From Fusarium oxysporum f. sp. lycopersici 4287 (Eukaryota > Ascomycota > Sordariomycetes > Hypocreales > Nectriaceae), in assembly GCF_000149955.1 (NCBI RefSeq), contig NC_030990.1, positions 3,709,482-3,773,481 on the forward strand: a stretch of DNA of 64,000 nucleotides. Reading direction: 5' to 3'. The position numbers and the translations under genes were made by a program. The stretch's first letter is position 1. Every line of letters starts with the position of its first letter. Below, piece after piece: positions 48,070 through 58,110 of this stretch. The notes beneath the pieces are model-generated. The model was not told the DNA's origin. It did no database searches and was given only the letters and a program-made list of their open reading frames with translations.

Positions 48070-48909
48070 ATGTCGTCGCCTAAGCCATCCGCAGGCGTAG
48101 AGGAGCCTGCAGCTCAGTCGCCAAAGCCAGAGTCGCCAAAGCGCGACGGCGCAACCGAACCAGTGGAGGAGAGTTCAGATCGCGAAGATGGAGAGGCTTC
48201 TGAATCTCCTGAGGAACCTAACAGCGCCCCCGATGATAAGGATGCGCCTCCTCTACCGAACGAACCGACGCCAGATGGACCACCTTTGCCAAGCGAGCCT
48301 GTACCTGGTGGCCCTCCGTTGCCCAACGAGCCTGCGCCGCAACAAGAGGATGATGGCTGGGACTGTCAGTGGGACCCAAACACGCAAGCTTGGTTCTTCG
48401 TGAATCGCTTCACTGGCAAGTCTCAGTGGGATAACCCTCGTATTACCACGAGCGCTCCTATACCCGCTGCCCCGGGCACCGCCCCAGGTATTCCTCAACC
48501 TCCAGCTTCAGAGAAACCTGTCGCTGGAGGCTACAACCCGGCAATCCATGGCGATTACGATCCCAACGCTTGGTACGCAAAATATACTCAAGAAGAAGAC
48601 CAAATTGCGACCACAAGCGCCGGCATCACCGACCCTGCAGAGATATACGCCGCAACAGCAACGTTCAACCGCTTCACAGGCCAGTTCCAAGCAGCTGGCC
48701 AAGGGCCCGAGCGTCATAGCGATGAAGCCAAGTCAAAGCGCCAGATGAACGCCTTTTTTGACGTTGAGGCCGCAGCCAATGCCCATGACGGCCGGAGCTT
48801 GAAGGCAGAGCGTTCTGGGAAGAAGCCTTCCAAGGCTGAACTGAAGCAATTCAAAGAGAAGCGAAGGGCTCGTAAGGAGGAAAAGCGTCGCGCTTGGCTC
48901 AGGGACTGA
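48070..48909 (+). CDS. WW-domain protein
   Basis: A single exon of 279 aa. A Glu/Ser/Pro-rich N-terminus is followed by three PPLP-type motifs (residues about 59-85, PPLPNEP, PPLPSEP, PPLPNEP). One WW domain lies at residues about 95-124, with W97, the aromatic pair FF at 109-110, W120 and P123. The central part contains NPAIHGDYDPNAWYAKYTQ and EIYAATATFNRFTGQFQ, and the C-terminus is strongly basic (KEKRRARKEEKRRAW). WW domains bind proline ligands, and PPLP is a class II ligand; the gene thus encodes both partners. The basic tail suggests a nuclear, RNA-processing type of protein, but no ortholog is named. Its 3' end converges on RIX1, 245 bp away. Confidence 0.88.
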   Translation: MSSPKPSAGVEEPAAQSPKPESPKRDGATEPVEESSDREDGEASESPEEPNSAPDDKDAPPLPNEPTPDGPPLPSEPVPGGPPLPNEPAPQQEDDGWDCQWDPNTQAWFFVNRFTGKSQWDNPRITTSAPIPAAPGTAPGIPQPPASEKPVAGGYNPAIHGDYDPNAWYAKYTQEEDQIATTSAGITDPAEIYAATATFNRFTGQFQAAGQGPERHSDEAKSKRQMNAFFDVEAAANAHDGRSLKAERSGKKPSKAELKQFKEKRRARKEEKRRAWLRD

Positions 48910-49154
48910 GACTAGCGGGACTTTTTCTATTTTCGTATACTAGGTGGCATCATTGCTCGAAGGCGTTCTTATGGTAGGGAGGAGTTGGTGGGCCGTTTCT
49001 GGATTTGATTGAAGAGACGACGGCCGCTTTGGATGTAGACGTGCTTCTGTGCATTGAGAAGAAGGTCGGTGAAGGCTAGAAGGCTAGGGATCGGCTCATA
49101 TATTTATACCCCAATAAATCTTTTAAAATTACTTTTCTATGTCCCATGAAATGG

Positions 49155-51491
49155 CTAGTCCTCATCTTCATCTTCATCTTCATCGTCCAGTTCCATATTG
49201 AGATGAACGCTCTCATCATCATCATCGTCATCCTCTTCCTCTTCAAGTTCCTTGGCCACAACTGGGGCCCTTTGAATAGGCGCTGGGAGAACACGGTCAG
49301 GAGAAGAGGACTTTTCCAGAACCTGTCTCTTCGGAGGTGCAGAATCTGAACCTTCGTGCTTTCGCTTTGGCGGTGAGGATGCCCGTGCGAAGGCATTCTC
49401 AGTTGAGGGAGCAGCCTTCTCGATAGGGGCAAATGGATTGCTCTGAATGGGGAGATTCTTCTCGGCATGTGGAGCTGTGGGCAGTGCTCCTGGCTTGAAC
49501 AAGTCACCCTTCTTTTCAGGCACTGCTTCTTGCTCCTCGACATCACCATCCTTCATCTCCTCATCTTGCTCCTCTTCCTCCTCCTCCTCTTCGATAGAGA
49601 GAGCCTCTAATGGCTCTTCACCCTCAGCGAGACTCTGAGCACCCGCACGAATGTTGGTGCGCAGAATCTCAAGACCTTTGTCATCAGGGAATTGCTGAGT
49701 AAGATGGGGAAGAATGCTAGGGTACACTCTACCACGTTGGTCCTTGTATGGGTTGAGAACACTTGCCAGCATAGCGTCACGGCTATTTGTCAAGATAGCT
49801 GTCTGGTCAACGAGACCACGCAAAGAAGGCTTGAGATGTCGCTGTGGTACTTTTGACAGAATAACGGGCAAGAGCTTTGCAGCAGCGGCCCTGTGCTTGG
49901 ACTCTAGGGAAGGGGTTGAGATAACGGCGGCGGTTTGAGGCTGAAGGAAAAGATCAGCGTTGGCGGCGATGCTGTTCTTCTTACTGTCGGTGCCAGTTGC
50001 CGCTGGCTTCTCAGCCTCTTTAAGGTGACCTGCATCTTGTTGCAAGTCACGACAGCAAGCGCCAAATACAGGGTCTAAGCTACCAACCGAAGGCTTGGAT
50101 AGTGTTGGGCCAGAGATAAGCAAGATCTCTTTGAGGACAGTGTATCCGGTCGTTCGGACTGTGGGAAGGTTGATTCCTGACTTGAATACTCGGACAAGGT
50201 GGTCAAGGACCTCTGGGGCAATAGACACAGCGTTCTGACCCAGACGCTGGAACAAGGCTTCAATGAGGTGCAGAGCAGCGATGTGAATATCTGGTAGCGC
50301 AGCCCAGAGTTCTTCCTTCTCTTCCCTGGCAATCGCAGCGTTGGTCTGAAGCGCTTGATCCCATGTTTGGGACCTGGGCGAGAGTCTGGCTATGAGAAGT
50401 AACCGAGATGCAGCGTCAACAAGTGCGCTGGTGGGTATCGTGACGGGCGCCTTGGTAGGATATCGCAGACAATCAGAAAGATACTGGAAGAGGCCAATTA
50501 AACGATCAGCCCCAGCGTTGGTTCCTGACCATGCTGGGAGCTCGTCCGCAGATAAGCCACCACCGTTCGGCTCATTATCGAGTTCAACTTGCGATCGAGT
50601 GAAACCGCTTGTTCCCTCCCATGATTCTTCAACGGCTCTCAGGACCTGGTCAGCTGTAGAGTGCAACTCCTTCAGGAGAGTGTCGATCAGCTTGGCCCAC
50701 TCATCACTACCTCCTGACTTGGCCGCAACATGGTGAAGCGAGATAACAATTTTTCGCGAAGCTCGCTGAAGGCTTTGTGGAATAATAGTCTCATCTGATT
50801 GTGTAGGAACAAGATAAGGCTTGACTGCTGTTCTGAGCTTGGAGTTTGAAGGCCGAATGGTTGTTGGGTAAAGCGGAATCAAGGCTGATAAAGCGTCGCA
50901 AATAGTCTCAATGACAGATAGGGGCGTTTGGAGCTTTTCGCCGTTCTTGGGCAAGCTGATGAGCTTTATGCAAGCTGTAACAAATGTTGGGATTGTTGGT
51001 GTGGCAATCTCGCGGACAAGGGTCTGATATGGCTGGACTGAGATGTAGATGCGTGTAAGAGCCACAATGGCCAACTCCTTTGAAGTAATGGGGTCGCTTT
51101 TCTGTGAATTGTTAATAGTGAGCCTATAGAAATGAGTGTATTGACTTACCTCAACTACAGACAGGAGTCCAGTGACCCATGGTTGACAACCTCGTAGGAT
51201 CTCCCACCCACCAACGTCAACCACAGTCTTGATTAGAGCAACTGCAGCGAATCTAGCCTCGCGACTTCGTCCGTTCAAGTGAGTGGTAATACCCGCCTTG
51301 AGCTTATGGACAAGCTGAGCGGCTTCCGGGGAGCTATCCTTGACCTTGCGGTCCGAAGGCGCCGACAATGGCTCCTTGCAGTGTAGGATGTGGTTGATGA
51401 GAGATGGCAGCGCATGAGGAAGCTGAGTTGGCGGAATGGAGGTGAGTTTGCGGCATAGAACCCGCAGGTCGGGTGGAAGTGAGGCCGCCAT
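49155..51491 (-). CDS. RIX1: Pre-rRNA processing protein Rix1
   Basis: Two exons (51491-51150 and 51101-49155) predict 762 aa. Rix1 forms the Rix1-Ipi1-Ipi3 complex that acts with Rea1/Mdn1 in 60S subunit maturation in the nucleus. The N-terminus MAASLPPDLRVLCRKLTSIP and the block STKEL-like SKELAIVALTRIYISVQPY fit the Rix1 domain, made of helical repeats. The C-terminal 120 residues are low in complexity, with two acidic clusters and a final Glu/Asp tail. The intron 51102-51149 (GTAAGT...TTCACAG) is 48 nt, a multiple of three, without a stop, so the unspliced frame stays open with 16 extra residues after LLSVVE. YPP1 is divergent, about 700 bp away. Confidence 0.9.
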   Translation of the reverse strand: MAASLPPDLRVLCRKLTSIPPTQLPHALPSLINHILHCKEPLSAPSDRKVKDSSPEAAQLVHKLKAGITTHLNGRSREARFAAVALIKTVVDVGGWEILRGCQPWVTGLLSVVEVSQYTHFYRLTINNSQKSDPITSKELAIVALTRIYISVQPYQTLVREIATPTIPTFVTACIKLISLPKNGEKLQTPLSVIETICDALSALIPLYPTTIRPSNSKLRTAVKPYLVPTQSDETIIPQSLQRASRKIVISLHHVAAKSGGSDEWAKLIDTLLKELHSTADQVLRAVEESWEGTSGFTRSQVELDNEPNGGGLSADELPAWSGTNAGADRLIGLFQYLSDCLRYPTKAPVTIPTSALVDAASRLLLIARLSPRSQTWDQALQTNAAIAREEKEELWAALPDIHIAALHLIEALFQRLGQNAVSIAPEVLDHLVRVFKSGINLPTVRTTGYTVLKEILLISGPTLSKPSVGSLDPVFGACCRDLQQDAGHLKEAEKPAATGTDSKKNSIAANADLFLQPQTAAVISTPSLESKHRAAAAKLLPVILSKVPQRHLKPSLRGLVDQTAILTNSRDAMLASVLNPYKDQRGRVYPSILPHLTQQFPDDKGLEILRTNIRAGAQSLAEGEEPLEALSIEEEEEEEEQDEEMKDGDVEEQEAVPEKKGDLFKPGALPTAPHAEKNLPIQSNPFAPIEKAAPSTENAFARASSPPKRKHEGSDSAPPKRQVLEKSSSPDRVLPAPIQRAPVVAKELEEEEDDDDDDESVHLNMELDDEDEDEDED
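51102..51149 (-). other. Stop-free 48-nt intron of RIX1
   Basis: Donor GTAAGT, ACTATTAAC-like branch and TTCACAG acceptor. Reading through adds VSQYTHFYRLTINNSQ between SVVE and KSDPITSKEL. The clean joined sequence and the good splice signals favour an intron. Confidence 0.8.
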
Positions 51492-52189
51492 GAGTACTGA
51501 ATCCTATATGAGGTTTTCTGAGATAGTTTGTGAGGTCTCAGATGCTTTGCGACAAGTTGAAGCTTGAAGATATTGGCCAAGACAAAAGTAAATCAACTCA
51601 AAGTTGATACTGCGCCGTCACGTGTAAAAGGCGAGTACAGCAGTCGCAGAAGAGGTTCAGATATGTTTGAACAGAGATTCAGTATCCTATTCTGTTGCTC
51701 AACTGGAAATCTCGGCTTATAACCTCGAATTATGATGAAGCTGTAAATTCATCAAGAAAGACTCCATTGAAACTTTTTTTCTGCTCTCAGTCCAGTAGGT
51801 CCCTAGCAACAAGCATACCAAAGGTGGGTTAGCTTGACTGGCGGGAAGACCCCTGACAGTGGATCCAACCGTGCTGTGTTAAATGGCCCTGATTGGCTTA
51901 TGAGCTGAGTTACGTCGTCCCAGCAGCTCTCATCTCCAGCAAATACCACCTTAACCACCTTGAAAGTCCAGAGACCGCAATTATACCATTCACCTCAGGC
52001 AGCCTCTGAAACATCACGATTGATTTTTGTGACAATTATATTCGATATTGTAACTCTTCTAAAACTCGCATCAGAGGATTTACATCTATTTAGCAATCCA
52101 ATCTTCCTCGCCATGCGCTTGGCGCCATCTATTTGCTAGTCTAAGTCCGAGACCGACCTCCTGAAACCCTGAAATAGGTCCAACGAACC
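51492..52189. promoter_or_regulatory. Shared upstream region of RIX1 and YPP1
   Basis: About 700 bp lies between divergent start codons. No coding frame is visible. Confidence 0.5.
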
Positions 52190-55100
52190 ATGGGTGTAAG
52201 ACGAAACAAAACGCCCTCGCCGATTATAACGAAGCTGACTCTGTATCGCTACTGCTCTATAGCCCAAGGCCGTGCAATACATTAATCAGCTGGACCATGC
52301 CCGCTGCGACGGCAACTGGGACCTCGTCCCGGAGCTTGTTCGCAAAGTCCGCAAGCATGCCCCCGACAGAGCTTGTACGCCATTCTCTGAATAGCTTCAT
52401 GACAGTCACAGGGCTAATACTGTTCAATTAGGCCTCGCATTGACGGCCGAGACCGAATGCGCCATTGCCAAAACGACGGGAGCTGCAGCTCACACTAACA
52501 CCGAAGGCCGGCCAACAACTGCTATAAACACAGGCGATGTCAATGTTACAGATCAACTACCGAAGCTCGAAGCGGCAATTGACGAGGAAGCCGCCCACGA
52601 GAACGACAGATTCCAGGCTGAGGTATGCGCGGGTTGGTTGCACTGGACATTAGGAGACTATAATCTCTGTGTCAGTCGACTACCCGAGAACAACTTGGAG
52701 GAAGGCGAGATCAACCCAGCCGACAGAAGTGCCGAATGGACGAGTGTTTGCTCACTTAAAGCTGCGTATCTCAAAGCTAACTGCCTTGCGCGCAGCGGCG
52801 AGTTGAAGCAGGCACTCTCTGCCTACCGAGCCGGTCTTCCATCACTTGGACGAGTTTGGGCAGAACAAGGCATGGGAAGACAGCTTCGCTACTGGTCAGA
52901 ACTGTTCCTCACAGAATATTGCATGCTCTCAGGCGAAGCATACCGAAGCAACGAAATCACACAGGTCGACGCTGATTCAATGGCGGGTTATCGAGCGTGG
53001 GCAAGATTTTGGGATACTATGTCTACTCCCGTCACAGGAGGATACGGATTTAAGGGTTCCGTACCTCGAAGAACGGTATGGAGAGAGTACTACTTTGCCC
53101 TCTCGTCGATTGTTGATACCGATCAACCTTTTCCTACCGGGTTTGTGAGCAACACAGCGGGCGACCTTTCACCTCGGAATCAGCTGCGCATTGAGCTCAA
53201 GCATGCCGAGGCTACGTACCAGACACTTTTGCTAGGCGAGACATCCTTCCCCAGAGCTGATGAGGAGCGCGAGGAAGTCGAAGCGTTTGTCAATCAGGTA
53301 CTACGAAACTGGTCTATTCTTTGTGGACGAGGATGGAGTGAAAAGGACCTTGGTCAGGGTGGACGAAGCAGCCTGAGCCGTGGAGTTCTTGACATTCTTT
53401 ACAGTGCTGCCATGAAGACCTATCATTCAACATCTATTCTTCGGTCTCTCTTCCTCGTTCACCTTTCGGTCGCCGAATTCGACCTCGCTTTCAAGGCCTT
53501 CGACTCCTACCTTGAGATTGTCAAAAAGGGCAAGGCTCGTGTTGACAAAACCGGACTTGTTGAACCTAGCCTGGACGACGATGCGACCGTTCTCGAAACA
53601 ATCTCGCAGTGTATTTTGGCCCTCTGTCGATATGGCCAACGACCTGCGGCGGAAAAGGCGCACCAGCTTGGATCCGAGCTCGAAGACTGGTTGGCTAAGT
53701 TACCGCAGATCACCTCGCAAGATAACCCCACGCCTGTAATCTCGGAACACAATGAGCTTAGCGCTTCACATCCGCCCGTGGCACCGCATACTATTGCCCT
53801 TGCATGGCAAGCTATTGGCCTGTCCCAGGCTCATTGGTCAAGAATCACATATGAAGCCTCGGCTAGAACCGAAATTCAACAAAAAGCTATTCGCTGTCTA
53901 AGGAAGTCTCTTGCAGCTGAGCTTGGGCGCTCAAAGGATATTAGGAGCTTTTACGCTCTTGGCCTTCTATTGGCTGAGCGAAGAGAGTTGACTGCTGCGA
54001 TTGAGACCGTCAGAACTGCCTTGACAGCAAGCAAGGATCAGGAAGAGAACTACGATCTGGTGTATGGGCCATATTGGCAAGAGCGTTCTCTTATTCCTGT
54101 TTGGCATCTACTGGCTCTCCTGCTCAGTGCTAGGCAAGATTATAGCATGGCCGCGAGGGCTTGCGAGGGTGCTTTGGAACAGTTTAAAGATACTACAGTT
54201 CTGTTTGGTAAGGCCGACCAAGCCTATAGAAGCGAGCACCTCAACGAGGCGGAAAAGGATACTTCGACAGAAGACAAACATGGCCTAGTCGATGATATGG
54301 ATGATGGTGAAAAGGAGAGCATCCTGGAGGTGAAGATGACACAACTTGCATTGGTCGAGCTACTTGAAGGCCCAGACGTGGCTGTAAATGCCAGCTTCGA
54401 ATTGCTGACTCTCTTCTCGAGACTGTTTGGCAACGTTGCAGCCCAGCCCAATCTAAACCCTCCCAAGGCCGTGGAACCACCAAAAACTTCTGGCACGCTT
54501 AGGAGCATTAGGGGAACCATCTTTGGCGGCCACGATCGATCCAGACCACCTACGAGGCAGGTCTACACTGCCGCGGGTGACAGGAACCCCAGACCTCAAA
54601 CTGCAGCAACCATGCGTAGCAGTGCGCCGACGATTCAGGTTACGGGAGATAATGGATCCCTAGCAGAGTCGCGACCAAGGACATCAGCATCTTCAGTGCG
54701 TCGTAATAGAAGCGCTACAGGTAGAAGCAACAGTCTGAAGAAGCGCGATAGAAGCCATAGCCGACAGCGATCCTCTAGTATTGGGGCTATCTCGTCTGCC
54801 CATGGACCTACAGTTGTCGATGGAGATGTCTTTTTCACACCAGCTGGTCCAAACGGCGAGGTTGAAGAAAACGAGCAGCAATCGGACTTCTTTACCTACT
54901 CAAGTAAACGACACTCCGCAACGAGAGGCTCATCTTTCTCAAGGCGGCCTGTGGGACACCTTAACTCGTATCTCTCAACGCAATCGAAGTCAACTGACTA
55001 CTCTGAGCTGTCAGTTGACAACGCTTACGCATCCACCTGCATCTTACCACTGGTCCATTTCCCCAAGGATAAGGAGAGGGCTCAACGAGTGGTCCTTTTG

Positions 55101-55945
55101 ATCAGAGTTTGGCTCATGATTGCTGGTTTCTACCGCAGGGCAGGCATGAGGGAGGACGCCAAAGGAGCTATCACAGAAGCACAGCGACTTATTCAGAGCC
55201 TTGAGGCCGATTTGGCTAGGGATCCATCTGGTTCAGGTGCTCTCAAACCTCCTAGCTGGGCCGAAGAGAAGACCGTAGAGGACCTATGGAGTGATCTATA
55301 CGCAGAGGTAAGATATAACCCCCTCACTGCAGGATATGTGATGTATACTAATATTTCTCATAGCTTGGTCAACTATCTCTGTCAAAGGGAGCCCCCTACG
55401 CAGCCCGTAATGACTTTGAAACCGCCCTCACACACACGCCAAACCATCCTACCGCAATCATCGGCCTTTCTAACATTCTGCTCGATATTTACAGTGAAGA
55501 TCTCCTCCCGCCACCTCCGATTCCGCCTTTGGAGGATGCTTTGCTCAACCTCAACATGGGAAATAGCTCAAAGTCAAATTCAAGCAGTCAAGCAGTCTCT
55601 CCCCTACCTTCGACACCTCTCGGCCTGGGCCCTTCATCAGAAACCCAATTTACTCCCAAGGAACCCATGGACGATGACGAACTTCCTGCCGCGTACAAGG
55701 CCACCCGTCTACCGCTTGTCGACCGTCTTGCGGCTCGTGATCGTGCGTATGCCCTCCTTTCGACACTCACCAAGCTCGGTTCCGGCTGGAACTCATCTGA
55801 GGCGTGGTTCACACTGGGCCGCGCCTACGAAGAGAGTGGCCAGCCTGACAAAGCAAAGGAGGTGCTTTGGTGGTGTGTGGAACTTGAAGAGGGAACTGGT
55901 GTTCGGGACTGGCGCTGCTTGACTGGGGGAGGTTACATTATTTGA
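52190..55945 (+). CDS. YPP1: Ypp1/TTC7-like TPR scaffold of the PI4-kinase complex
   Basis: Predicted 1191 aa from four exons: 52190-52195 (6 nt), 52263-52374, 52432-55307 and 55364-55945. Ypp1 works with Efr3 to hold the PI4-kinase Stt4 at the plasma membrane. The first exon gives only Met-Gly; joined, the start is MGPKAVQYINQLDHARCDGN, then WDLVPELVRKVRKHAPDRAC. TPR-like helices fill most of the protein, for example the pattern AWQAIGLSQAHW and AIRCLRKSLAAEL. A disordered, Ser/Arg-rich insert of about 200 residues (around 690-880) contains repeated RNRS/RSRS-type stretches. The C-terminal TPRs follow the last 56-nt intron (AYAARNDFETALTHTPNHP, then AWFTLGRAYEESGQPDKAKE). Without that splice the frame would run on to 55922 in the wrong reading. 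Confidence 0.92.
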
Positions 55946-56669
55946 TGAGGCTTTTGGGGTTCAGACAATATCCATTAGGACTTTTTGAACGGAGAAAACT
56001 TCCAATGCCCTATGTTGCTCATTTTTCAGCCGTTGATACTGTGTTCCATGGAGTGGTACTACGCTTATAACTCTTCTCTTCTCTTCGATACAACACTCTG
56101 ATAATTTACTTGTGGACCTCGTGCAGACACTCATCAGACACTACCTTATAGACTTTTAACAAGATCTTGTCAATTTTATGATTCAGGGGGGTATTTTAAG
56201 CATAATTTAGTCACAAACTTCAACTCGGTTGGTGAGAATCCTACGTTGCCTACTCGAGAATTCTGGATAATAGTGTTCAGGGGGGTTGTACTCTGAATAT
56301 GCTCCCTAGTCAACACTGTCAATTGATTCAGTATATCGCTATGTAACATGTATCGCTGTTCGGACTAAAAATTGTTTGCTGACGAAGAGAACAGCTCAAG
56401 CCAAGTAGAATCCTGTTGCTTTTTTGACGTTTCACTTTTGTCTTCGCTTCCCTTGATATGTCCCTTCAACTCCTTCTGCGCGCCATTCAAGCCCCAAACC
56501 TGATGTACATCATGAAAGCAAGGATGATCAGAAGAAGTGGCAGTAGGTGCTTGCTGCATGAGAGGCGGTACAGGAAGGATGATGGCTGCTGTACAACAGA
56601 TCATGCTTGGGCAGAGGCAGAGGACTGTTGTGCGGAAGACGATTGCTGGAATGAAGCTGAGGGAAGCTC
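55946..56669. other. Intergenic
   Basis: Convergent 3' region. A minus-strand frame (56365-56673) overlaps the upstream gene's stop by the ATGA pattern and has a hydrophobic stretch, but no support beyond that. Confidence 0.45.
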
Positions 56670-57257
56670 TCATTCATTGATGAACATGCCCTTCATCAAG
56701 CTGATTATCCGGCTTCCAGTTGGCGAATTGACTCTGTTTTGTCCCGTTTGCTGATATGAGCCACTACTGGTACCATTAGATTGAAATGACTCGCCGGAAG
56801 TATATCCGCTGTTATCGCTTTCTTCCTCGTCATTGTTCCTGTCGGGTTTCCACATGAGGTTGCGCAAGCAATTTGGGATAGCCATCAAACTGTCACGCAA
56901 ACTCTGTAGGCGGGAAGTCACACAACCTATTTGTTTTGCCCAGGTAGTTTCAGCAAGGGTAGCATGCGCATCCGGGACATTGATGACTTCTTCAGCACCA
57001 ATGATTTGGGTTATGCCCTAATCTGAACGCCACTCGCTGATGCTGTTGTCAACACGTTCAATGAGGGCCTGAATTTCATCTTCTACAAATTCGCTGTCTC
57101 GCTTTCTTTGGGAATTTTCCTCGTTGGACGGTCCAGCCGAGCACGACATCTGTGGCGAGAGCTTCGAAATAATATATGACAGAGGATTGGGGCACACGGC
57201 TTGCTCAGCAGACGCTGGAAGACCTTTAGAGTGATTGGAGAGCGAATTCGGTGTCAT
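56670..57257 (-). pseudogene. Unknown gene split by one in-frame TAG
   Basis: One frame runs from the ATG at 57257 to a TGA at 56670-56672 (196 codons) with a single interruption, TAG at 57018-57020. The first part (79 aa) ends EIQALIERVDNSISEWRSD. After the stop the frame continues GITQIIGAEEVINVPDAHAT and VTSRLQSLRDSLMAIPNCLR, then an acidic Ser/Gly-rich tail. The two halves read as one helical protein. CAG (Gln) to TAG would explain the break. A 39-nt intron removing the TAG in frame (donor GTTCAG) is possible but weak, and the context of the stop is not a known readthrough signal. I do not recognise the family. The next upstream open frame (57254-57493, minus) overlaps the start and is probably not coding. 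Confidence 0.55.
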
Positions 57258-58110
57258 TGTGCAATTGTTCTCTGTCGTGTGAAGAAGGGAAGTTGACGTG
57301 CGTTACTTGCGACTTGTAACGATGAAGATATTGTTAAAGAAAGACGATAGAGAGTGTATAACAGAATGGAATCAGAATTAGATGGTGATGGTAGTATCTG
57401 TGAAGCTGATGGTGCAAGAAGAAGGCCAGGAATCAGGAGGAGGCATATCCCCCATATAGGTGATGCTCTGCTGTGTGGACTTGCCCCTTTCATAGATTCA
57501 AATTGCCATACAGTAAGTACTACTTGCCTCGTTATCTTGTGAAGAAGTAACGCCCGAGGAAAGCGGAAGCACCAAAGTTCACCAGATCAGGAAAGTGATA
57601 TCAGGCCTTGATTCTCGTAATAGTCTGCGTTAGACGATGTACCTAAAGTCAGGGGTTCCTTAACCAGATAAACACTTCTTTGACTGTTGGCCAAGGGTCG
57701 AGGTATTCTGAAGAACATTAAAAAAAACATCATCACGAGTAATCAGTCAGCCAGAACAAACAAGTCATGTGCTTATGTAGAAGTGTATTTATTTCATCCT
57801 TGTCCAAGCCTCTCTACGCCCTCATCCTCCCCCCAACAGCTATCCACATTCCATAATACCCAGCCGCCCAAATGAAATAACTAAAAAAAGGGGGAATATT
57901 TGTTTTGACTGCGAATGACAAAGAAGACGATTCTTTTTAGCTCTAATAGGTCTGTCCACAAAACTCCCTGAACATGCGCCGTGAGGCTCCCATCCATCCA
58001 TACATCCGCCCTCGTCTCCAATCGTCATCATCATGAGTTCAACCTCACCATGCATGCTTTCCAGACATGGCATCTCCTTCAAATCGTAATCGTATTTTCT
58101 CCTTCAGTAT
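57258..58110. other. Intergenic
   Basis: Lies between the stop-split gene and the end of LOS1. It contains short A/T-rich runs and no convincing gene. Confidence 0.5.

Noticed and set aside
52440..55922. YPP1 as a single 1160-codon frame
   Set aside because: It begins at a TTG and runs through the last intron into the wrong frame. The spliced model restores a conserved N-terminus and C-terminal TPRs.
56365..56673. Minus-strand frame overlapping the stop-split gene by ATGA
   Set aside because: Stop-start coupling is not usual in fungi, and the frame has only a hydrophobic stretch to support it.
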